Of a DNA stretch of 35,345 nucleotides, positions 1 through 6,596 are shown piece after piece (position 1 is the first letter of the stretch; each line of letters starts with the position of its first letter). A program made the position numbers and the translations under genes. The DNA is taken from NCBI RefSeq assembly GCF_015207505.1, contig NZ_JADEWT010000064.1, forward strand, positions 1 to 35,345, written 5' to 3'. Source of the DNA: Tychonema sp. LEGE 06208. GTDB lineage: Bacteria; Cyanobacteriota; Cyanobacteriia; Cyanobacteriales; Microcoleaceae. Under the pieces are notes generated by a model. It had not been told where the DNA came from, did no database searches, and worked only from the letters and a program-made list of their open reading frames with translations.

Positions 1-310
1 AAGGTTTTGTGAGTCGGAATTCCCGGCAGTTGTGGGGCGAAAGTTGGGGCAAGTCCGGGAATTAAGGATTCCACTTCTATTAAAGGTTCTCCAATCGGGT
101 CTGTTAAAGGCACTCGCTTGCACTCCTGATTTGAGGGTTAAATAATAGTTTTGGTAAGCTTGGATGCGTCACTTATCTTTTTGAGGAGATGCGAGTTGCA
201 ATTATGTTACCCGCTTTGGTCGAGTCGCCTGTTTGAATGGAGTTATAAGGCGAATCCGTACTCCTTAAACGACTGTAGCCCGCCTTCGCTATTGTTACTC
301 GCTTTCGCTA
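1..310. other. left-edge DNA without a supported gene
   Basis: No reading frame here has a convincing start, ribosome-binding site and protein-like composition. One plus-strand frame is open from the left edge to a stop near 144, but I do not recognise it. A short direct echo, CGCCTTCGCTATT / CGCTTTCGCTATT, lies at about 281-313. It could be the decayed end of a neighbouring gene. Confidence 0.4.
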
Positions 311-415
311 TTTATTGAGTCCTAGGCTCAATTTATTCAGGACTAGGCTCAATTTATTCAGTCCTAGACTCAATTTATTCAGTCCTAGACTCGATTTATT
401 CAGTCCTCGATTCAA
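311..415. repeat. 21-bp tandem repeat, about five units
   Basis: Units of 21 bp (core CTCAATTTATTCAGTCCTAG) follow each other directly, with small changes in each. The period is a multiple of three, so the plus strand can be read as repeated SPRLNLF heptads. That frame has no good ribosome-binding site and continues into non-protein-like sequence, so I treat this as a noncoding minisatellite. The CCTAGG/CCTAGA steps make each unit partly self-complementary. Confidence 0.8.
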
Positions 416-961
416 CGGGTCAATTTTGACACTATTTGTAGTGGTAAGGCGGGGAGCGGCGCATCATACAAGTAGAGTCTATGCGTCCAGGACTATTATT
501 ATTGATTGTTTGCTTGATGTTCGAGTTCTCAAACTGCCTGTTGTAGGGTTGACAGTCAAGGTAGGGGTTGCAAAATTTATGCTTTTGCTACTTTTTTGGG
601 GAAAAGGCAATCGGAACGGCTTTGTTAAAGTCATGGCTGCACCCTTGATTTTTAATTGATTTGGCGCGATCGCCAAGTAGATCGAGGAATTTTTACTTGC
701 ACTTACTCGAATGACGGCAAGCGAATTGTTGCTAGTCCTTATTATCGCTTAGGCTCGATTATAAGTATATAGTGATAAATACAGAATTTCCTAGTTGTTG
801 CTGCTGCTGCGAGTCAGGAGATATTTCCGTATATTTACTGATAATTGTTAAACTTATGTCAAGTTTTGATGAAAATAACTGTTTTCATGCGAGAAAATAG
901 TTGGTTCAGGCAGGAAATACTTAAATTACGCAGGAAAATACTTAAATTAACTTTTCCACCG
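416..961. other. intergenic stretch, no gene seen
   Basis: AT-rich DNA with short ORFs on both strands, none with credible initiation signals or recognisable products. One HIP1-like GGCGCGATCGCC site lies near 662. A short direct repeat (CAGGAAAATACTTAAATTA, first copy lacking one A) occupies about 910-949. Confidence 0.5.
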
Positions 962-1003
962 CCGCGTCGCGAGAGGAAGCGCCCGTTTCCTCTCGCGACG
1001 CGG
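962..1003. repeat. 17-bp perfect inverted repeat (hairpin)
   Basis: Arms 962-978 (CCGCGTCGCGAGAGGAA) and 987-1003 are exact reverse complements around an 8-nt loop. No T-run follows, so it is not a typical intrinsic terminator. It is much more GC-rich than the surrounding DNA, which fits a small mobile palindromic element of the kind dispersed in cyanobacterial genomes. Confidence 0.85.
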
Positions 1004-1041
1004 GCACCGCTTGGTTCGTCATGCACCGCTTGGTTCGTCAT
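1004..1041. repeat. 19-bp tandem duplication
   Basis: The 19-mer GCACCGCTTGGTTCGTCAT is present twice head to tail (1004-1022 and 1023-1041), immediately after the GC-rich hairpin. This probably marks a recent slippage event next to the hairpin. Confidence 0.85.
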
Positions 1042-1554
1042 CCGCCACTCGGACACCCGACTCGACGCAGGGCAAATCTGGCAGTGGTGGCGGTGTCAGC
1101 AACCTGACTCTCAACTAGAGCCAATTTTCTACCCGGGAGCTCGCTCGTTCAAAGAGAGGCATCCTGGGTTCGTGGAGAGTCCGCCCGCTCTGAATGCAGG
1201 CATTACCGAACGGCGCGAGCGCGATCTCTAGCTACAAATACTTTCCTCAGAGAGCGGTATTTGGGAAATTTGGCGATCGCTATTTTTGAGGAGCGATATC
1301 AGCGTACTCTCCTGGCAACTGATGGGGCGTTAACAGATGTTGAAGAGCAATACAGTAATGCAGTTTGAACCGGGCAAATTCTGCCGCGCCGACAACCGCC
1401 ACCACATCGGCTGTTGTGACAGTTGTCGGCGTCGATCGCCTCCACAAAAGTCGCCACAACAACTGCCTGAGCAATGTGAGCAATCGGCACAGTCGAAGAG
1501 CGGGTAACAATCAAGCGCCTTGATACCTAAGATTCCCCATTCATAAGGGTGCAT
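1042..1554. other. intergenic stretch with repeat fragments
   Basis: No supported gene. From about 1330 the sequence shares short blocks with 3700-3900 and 4730-4806: a GGCACAGT block, a GCGGGTAA..ATTCAAGC block, and a block ending CCCCATTCATAAGGGTGCAT. These are diverged copies of one noncoding repeat. They account for the similar short minus-strand ORFs (MHPYEWGI...) that appear at each copy. Confidence 0.5.
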
Positions 1555-1657
1555 TATTTCTATTTCTGCACGTAAAAGTTAGGTTTGCGATCGCAAAAAC
1601 ATTGCTTGCTACCGTCCATCTCTGCTTTTTGTGCAAGCTTTCTACCTTGCATAAATT

Positions 1658-1767
1658 TGCATAAATTTGAGTTTTTATGAGTTTTTTGTGGCTAATTAAG
1701 CCAAAAACAGCGAACACTTCAATTTGCAGCTTGCACAAATTTATTCAAAAAAACTCAAATTTATGCA
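1658..1767. repeat. 19-bp inverted repeat, 81-bp spacer
   Basis: Arms 1658-1676 and 1749-1767 are exact reverse complements (core GCATAAATTTGAGTTTTT). Runs of GAGTTTTT on the left and AAAAACTC on the right make the pairing longer if mismatches are allowed. The homologous structure in the second module copy (3012-3144) is longer and perfect. Confidence 0.85.
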
Positions 1768-1910
1768 GAAAAACTCAAAAAAACTCACTTGAGAAAAGTG
1801 AATTTTGAGGGTTTTTCCCGTCCTGGTACGCTTAAGAATTATTTAAGATTTTTACAACAAACTCTGCAATCCTGAATTGAAGCAATGGAAATTGCAATTG
1901 ATTCAAAACA

Positions 1911-1946
1911 GGCTCAAGATTGATAATTTAATCTCAATCTTGAGCC
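1911..1946. repeat. 13-bp perfect hairpin
   Basis: GGCTCAAGATTGA (1911-1923) and its exact reverse complement (1934-1946) flank a 10-nt AT-rich loop. There is no T-run on either strand and no gene nearby that it could terminate. It is part of module M copy 1. Confidence 0.8.
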
Positions 1947-2036
1947 AGCCGAACTAATTGAATAGGTTGTTTCTCGCTGAGCCGAACTAATTGAATAGGT
2001 TGTTTTGAACAAGCCGAACTAATTGAATAGACTGTT
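1947..2036. repeat. three tandem 25-bp repeats
   Basis: AGCCGAACTAATTGAATAGG followed by TTGTT starts at 1947, 1980 and, slightly changed, 2012, a period of 32-33 bp. A single related copy lies near 3325 in module M copy 2. A spacing close to three helical turns would suit protein binding, but no partner is evident. Confidence 0.8.
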
Positions 2037-2239
2037 AAGATTGCCTAAAAGATTGCCCCCCAGTTATTCGCTATGCAGCTATTCGTATCAATCTTCGGAA
2101 CAAGGGCGGTAGCCATTTTATAGCAAGAGTTGTAGTTCAGTTGGCTTGTGCGTGACCGTTGCTCTTGCAGCCATCCACCAAGCCTGTTGGTGTTCTATTA
2201 CATTGGGTACGACTGTTTCCAGCATAGATATCTGCGGGT

Positions 2240-2455
2240 TCATACAGTGAGGAGCCTGTTTTTAAGTTCGCCTTCTGCCAAACGTTGCTCCCGCACTCGA
2301 CCTACTCTCAGTGCGTCAATCAGGCTAAGCAAAGCGTAAAGTTCTGGATCGTTTTTAGCCGCTTGGGGGACTGAACGGTACAGGGGTGCGATCGCCTGCC
2401 CTCTGACGACACCAGCCAGGGTCAGGCCAGACATAAACCTCAGACGGTGAGGCAA
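2240..2455 (-). pseudogene. possible gene fragment, 71 codons, unrecognised
   Basis: This minus-strand frame starts at TTG (2455) directly after an in-frame stop. A possible internal ATG lies at 2434. The protein is helical and charged with natural-looking composition (motif DPELYALLSLIDALRVGRVR), unlike the other short frames around it. I do not recognise the family. No good Shine-Dalgarno sequence is visible and the DNA on both sides is noncoding, so it may be the surviving end of a decayed gene. A chance ORF is also possible. Confidence 0.3.
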
Positions 2456-2914
2456 TTAGCTTGCTTTTCAACGGTTCAGCAGAATGCGCCGTTGGCAGTC
2501 CCCGACTTTAATTTAATGTTCGGCGCTCGTTGAAGGGCGTGAGTTATTTCGGGAGTACAGCGATCGCTTGTGTCTGAATTGCGGTTGTAGGAGCGATCGC
2601 ACCATAAGTTTCATCCATTCGGCGGTTAATTTCTTTAGCAGTATAAATATATCTCTGAACATTGCTATTGCTACCACCCATTCCTGCTTTTTGTGCAAGC
2701 TTCCTATAGCGATCGGCGATTGCTCACGACAGCAGTCAATAGGATAATCCTTTTTGGGTGTAATGGCGGTAGCCTCGACTTCAGCAAGCAAAAGCTAATT
2801 TCTTATAGCTGTATAATATTCAGCTTGAATCGTAATACAAATAGTTACAGTTGTCATTAAAGCTTAAAAAAGTATTAAACCCGACCTTACGGTTAGGCTT
2901 CCGTAAAAGGAGGG
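2456..2914. other. intergenic stretch with repeat fragments
   Basis: No supported gene. About 2660-2705 carries a partial echo of module M (CCTGCTTTTTGTGCAAGCTT). Several CGATCGC sites are present. Confidence 0.45.
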
Positions 2915-3470
2915 TGCATTATTTCTCTTTCTGCACGTAAAAGTCAGGTTTGTGATCACAAAAACATTGCTTGCTATCCCTCATCCCTGCTTTTTTCCTT
3001 GGTTTCCCAGCTTGCATAAATTTGAGTTTTTGTGAGTTTTTGTGAGTTTTTTGCTGCAAATACTGCTTCGACTTCAGCTAATAATTCAAGCTGAGCTTGC
3101 ATAGTTTTACTCATGAAAACTCACAAAAACTCAAATTTATGCAAAAAAAATCATGAAAACCCAGTCTCAAAAAGTTAATTTTGAGGTTTTTTCCTGTCTC
3201 GGTACGCTTAAGATTTATTTAACAATTTAACAGCAAGCTCTACACTCCCAAAATTCAGCGATTGTAGCAGAGGCAAGCTACTAACTGTAGCAGTTATAGC
3301 AAGCTGTACTTTCACAATTGAGCAAGCCGAACTAATTGAAAAGCTGTTAAGGCTGCTTAAAAGATTGCCGCTTTGTGATAGCTATTCAGCTATGACATAT
3401 TAATGTATCGGAACAATAGCGGTAACGTTTTTCTCTTCTTGAATTGCAGTTCAGTTTGTTTGGCTTTATT
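2915..3470. repeat. noncoding repeat module M, copy 2
   Basis: Same block order as copy 1: AGGGTGCATTATTTC lead, palindrome GTTTG-TGATCA-CAAAAAC (2948-2965) plus ATTGCTTGCTA, a long AT-rich inverted repeat (3012-3144), GGTACGCTTAAGA, one CCGAACTAATTGAA copy, then GATTGCC and CGGAACAATAGCGGTAAC. The centre of the palindrome differs from copy 1 but stays self-complementary. No protein is encoded. Confidence 0.7.
3012..3144. repeat. 29-bp perfect inverted repeat, 75-bp spacer
   Basis: Arms 3012-3040 and 3116-3144 are exact reverse complements (left arm begins TTGCATAAATTTGAG, then two GTTTT blocks). In RNA this would be a long stem; in DNA it could extrude a cruciform. It is the counterpart of 1658-1767 with ten more paired bases. 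Confidence 0.9.
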
Positions 3471-4776
3471 GAATGCAGTGCTACCGCACTTTTGTACAAA
3501 AAAGCGAAGTGCCTCAATATTTTTTTGCTGCCAGAATGCTAATAGCGTTACTTCGGCAAGCCAGTAAATTTTGTAGTCAGAGCTCCTGTCGGGAAACTTG
3601 TTAAACTAGGCACTTTGAAGGTAGTGACAATTGCCTTCGCTTAACGCCACGGTTGTACTTGATTTCTGAAGAGCGCGATCGTCAAACGACTCTAAATTTA
3701 AGGCTGTACCGACGCTACCCAAGCTCAATGGGACAGTTGCGGCAATTGATGCTAGTGCTGCTACGAAGTTGTCACAACAGTAGGAGCAATGTTCGTGCAA
3801 TCGGCACAGTTGGATATCGGGTAAAATTCAAGCCCTTTGACACACTGGGCTAACATGGCATCGATGGCATTTATCGGAACAGTTGAAGAGCGGGTAAAAT
3901 TCAAGCCCTTTGACACCCCCATCCCCCAGTTTTTAGGTGTTTGTGGCGATAGCTAGTATTACTAGACTAGCCGACAGCATTGCGCTTTCAAAGAATTGTC
4001 TCGACCTTAAAAGGTGCAACTCGTGACTCGGCTACCGTTACTCGAATATCCGAATAAGCCTGGAATTCGCTATCACTGGCTCCCCATTAACTGTATCAAT
4101 CCGAGTGCACCTTGACCAAACCAATGCAGAAAAGTCGCTCTGACTGGTTCAAAATTTTTAGCCAAAAATAAGGAGGAAAAAAGAGGAGAAAACAGCACAT
4201 TTTTTACTCATTACACCTCCAATTTCCTACTTTTAGCCTCATTTTAAGTATAAATGCTTATCACTTTTTGTAAATAATTGTTGCTTTTGGCGTGATTTTC
4301 TGTACTCCGACACCTCTTGAATCCTCCTAAATCCTCGTAATTAGCGCGCCAGTCGCATAGCAAGCCATGTCAAATAGACGTAAGAGGGGGGGTAAAAATA
4401 ATCATTTTATGGTTTTTATGGTTTTTGCAAGAGTGCCATAGGATTTCTTGGGAGTTGAAGTTAGCGATCGTTCACTTTCGACAGCCTTGGCTCGAAAGTT
4501 GGACTCTTGGCTGTTTGGACTTTGATAGAACTGTGCTTGACGCGAGCGTGAGTCGATATTGAAGCCAGGAGCGAGCCTGTTGGTGTTCACGACAGCCGCC
4601 TTTACGAAGGAGCGTTGCCGGGCACGACGCAAGCCAGTTGGTGCAGTTCGGCATTGGTGGCGAATGCCCGACGCGAGCGCGCGCCCGCTATCCTGTTTGC
4701 AAGCGAAGCAGCCGGCTGATGTCGATGATGGCGAGGGAATCGTTCGTCCGATAGCCAGCAAGAGCGCGATCGCCTT
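3471..4776. other. 1.3-kb stretch without a supported gene
   Basis: It contains a 27-bp direct repeat (GCGGGTAAAATTCAAGCCC then TTTGACAC, with one mismatch at its start) near 3817 and 3891. The remainder is AT-rich and unremarkable. A 174-codon minus-strand frame (4402-4926) crosses the repeats and has repeat-derived, low-quality composition, so I do not call it a gene. The right end merges into the hairpin and repeats at 4777. Confidence 0.5.
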
Positions 4777-4819
4777 GACACCTATGATGCCCCATTCATA
4801 AGGGTGCATCATAGGTGTC
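4777..4819. repeat. 14-bp perfect hairpin around CCCATTCATAAGGG
   Basis: GACACCTATGATGC (4777-4790) and its exact reverse complement (4806-4819) flank a loop whose CCC and GGG can extend the stem. The loop block recurs at about 1534-1555, where the flanking arms are no longer complementary. This hairpin immediately precedes the first of three large repeat copies. Confidence 0.85.
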
Positions 4820-5335
4820 TGCACGTAAAAGTCCGGTTTGTACGGACAAAAACATTGCTTGCTACCTATCAAGAACAGCCATAACCAGCCATAACCAGCT
4901 TCAACAGGCAAAAGCAGAAACAGCACAAAAAGTCAGGCAAGTGCTGTATAAATTCAGGCGTTTGCGGGATATTTTCGTGTAAATATAGGTAAAGTGCACC
5001 CCCTGCAAATGCCTGCATTCTCACTAATTTTATACTGCACTTGCCTGACTTTATACGGCACTTGCCTGACTTTTGGGCACACAAAAATTAGCTATTTTTT
5101 AGCGTTTTTAACAAAACTTGAATTGATTTAATAGTCAAGTTTCGGTATGGTAAGTTGAATTAAAAATCAAATTTGCGAAGTGCTAGAAAGTCGGTAGTGC
5201 AGCAGTCGTTATGTCAGCCTTGACAGTTGCATAAATTGCTGTTGTCGGACTAGCGATGAAGCAATCGGTTAAACAGTTGTTGTCCGAGAGAGTTTGAAAG
5301 TCGGGTAAGCAATATGCTCAATATTGATAGGGTGG
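4800..5335. repeat. noncoding repeat module R, copy 1
   Basis: Blocks in order: GTTTG-TACGGA-CAAAAAC (4836-4853) with ATTGCTTGCTACC; GAACAGCCATAA; an inverted GTCAGGCAAGTGC element (about 4932); CCCCTGCAAATGCCTGCATT; two direct copies of the same element as TGCACTTGCCTGACTTTAT and GGCACTTGCCTGACTTTTG; ATTAGCTATTTTTTAGC; a 110-bp block with GTCAGCCTTGACAGT and GCATAAATTGCTGTTGTCGG; and GCAATATGCTCAATATTGAT. Iterated and inverted short elements next to a replication primase suggest an origin-like region, but this is inference. Confidence 0.75.
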
Positions 5336-6180
5336 ATATTTTTTGTCTGCACCTAAAAGTCAGGTTTGTGATCACAAAACCATTGCTTGCTACCTGTTGA
5401 GAACAGCCATAACTAGCCTCAACAGGTCAAGACACGAACAGCACAAAAAGGCAGCCGTTTGACCGACAAATTCAGGCATTTGTAGCCGTTTTCTGGATAT
5501 TTTCGTGTACATACAGGTAAAGTGCAGTCCCTGCAAATGCCTGTAATCTCACTGATTTTGTACTGCAAACGCCTGACTTTATACTGCACTTGCCTGACTT
5601 TAGCGCTCCGCAACAATTAGCTATTTTTTAGCCTTTTTAACAAAGACTGGATTGATTTAATAGTCAAGTTGTGGCATCGGAATTGAATTAAAAATCAAGT
5701 TAAGCAAGTGTGAGAAAAGTGGCAACACAGCAGCCGTTATCTAAATTGAATAAAAAATCAAGTTGAGCAAGTGCGAAAAATTTGGCAGCGTAGCAGCCGT
5801 TATGTCAGCCTTGACAGTCGCATAAATTGCTGTTGTCGGACTCGCGATGAAGCAATCGGCTAAACAGTTATTGTCCGAGCGAGCTTGAAAGTCGGATAAA
5901 AATTTACCGCCTGACTCGGTTTACAGCAGTCGGTCGGTTTACAGCAGTCGCTCAACTTCCACCTATTAATGGCGGTTATAATTCTCCACGTTATGAGTAC
6001 AAGCAGTAATCTCTTGCCGTAAGGAGCGATCGCTAATATATTCCAACAAAAACATAATTCGCAGTGCCTGTCCCATACCTTACCGCTCTTATTGAGGCAT
6101 GGACGCTTCAGTCGCGACTCGCGAGTCGTTCCTTATTCCATATCAATAAGGTTTGAACTGTGGGTAAGCAGTATGCTCAA
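5336..6180. repeat. noncoding repeat module R, copy 2
   Basis: Same blocks as copy 1, with palindrome GTTTG-TGATCA-CAAAACC at 5364-5381. An internal tandem duplication of roughly 70 bp (AAAATCAAGTTRAGCAAGTG and CAGCAGCCGTTAT / TAGCAGCCGTTAT) occurs at about 5685-5805, and a doubled CAGCAGTCGGTCGGTTTA-like stretch near 5935. The copy ends with GTAAGCAGTATGCTCAATAT. No gene is present. Confidence 0.7.
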
Positions 6181-6480
6181 TATTGATGGGGCGGATTATT
6201 TTTATGTCTGCACACATTAGTCATGGTTTGTGATCACAAAAACATTGCTTGCTACCGAGAAAGAACAGCCATAAACAGTCTCAACAGGTCAAGACACGAA
6301 CAGCACAAAAAAGCAGCAATTTGACCTACAAAGTCAGGCGGAAAGCAGGATATTTACAGGCATTTGCAGGTAAAGTGCATCCCCTGCAAATGCCTGCATT
6401 CTCACTAACTTTGTACAGCACTTGCCCGACTTTATACGGCACTTGCCTGACTTTTGGGCACACAAAAATTAGCTATTTTT
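6181..6480. repeat. noncoding repeat module R, copy 3 (truncated)
   Basis: It contains the palindrome at 6226-6243, a 14-bp perfect hairpin at 6357-6396 (CAGGCATTTGCAGG and its complement), and two GCACTTGCCyGACTTTrT elements (about 6417-6455). Similarity stops at ATTAGCTATTTTT near 6480, about 115 bp before the primase stop codon. The missing right part suggests that the primase segment joined the array here. Confidence 0.7.
6357..6396. repeat. 14-bp perfect inverted repeat in module R copy 3
   Basis: CAGGCATTTGCAGG (6357-6370) and CCTGCAAATGCCTG (6383-6396) flank 12 nt. In copies 1 and 2 the right arm is kept, but the left arm is displaced or missing. The complete structure is therefore specific to the copy nearest the primase gene. 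Confidence 0.85.
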
Positions 6481-6596
6481 TTGGTAGCGGCTTCGATCGG
6501 CTTCGGCTATTGCCGATCGGATGAACTCGACACATTCGGCGTGGGCATCTTGGGCGATCGAGGACGGGGAGGGCGATCGGGACTGCTGCTTAGTTT

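Larger units (their letters stand above)
1555..2150. repeat. noncoding repeat module M, copy 1
   Basis: The module contains, in order: a palindrome GTTTG-CGATCG-CAAAAAC (1583-1600) followed by ATTGCTTGCTA; an AT-rich inverted repeat (1658-1676 with 1749-1767); a conserved block TACGCTTAAGA (about 1829); a 13-bp hairpin; a tandem CCGAACTAATTGAA block; and a GATTGCC..CGGAACAA..GCGGTAgC tail. The same order of blocks recurs at about 2915-3470 with clear divergence. No protein is encoded, and the function is unknown. Confidence 0.7.

Noticed and set aside
1-170. Continuation of the giant gene across the window ends, implying a circular molecule
   Set aside because: Reading from 35,345 into position 1 on the minus strand stays open for about 55 codons, but the predicted residues (Cys, Trp, Arg) do not match the Ser/Asp/Gln-rich repeats, so the join is not supported.
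315-659. Plus-strand gene with SPRLNLF heptads
   Set aside because: The heptads are the translation of a 21-bp minisatellite; the rest has no protein-like composition or start signal.
4402-4926. 174-codon minus-strand gene
   Set aside because: It crosses a perfect hairpin and dispersed repeats, and its similar part (HPYEWGI) recurs only because the DNA repeat recurs. No ribosome-binding site or family.
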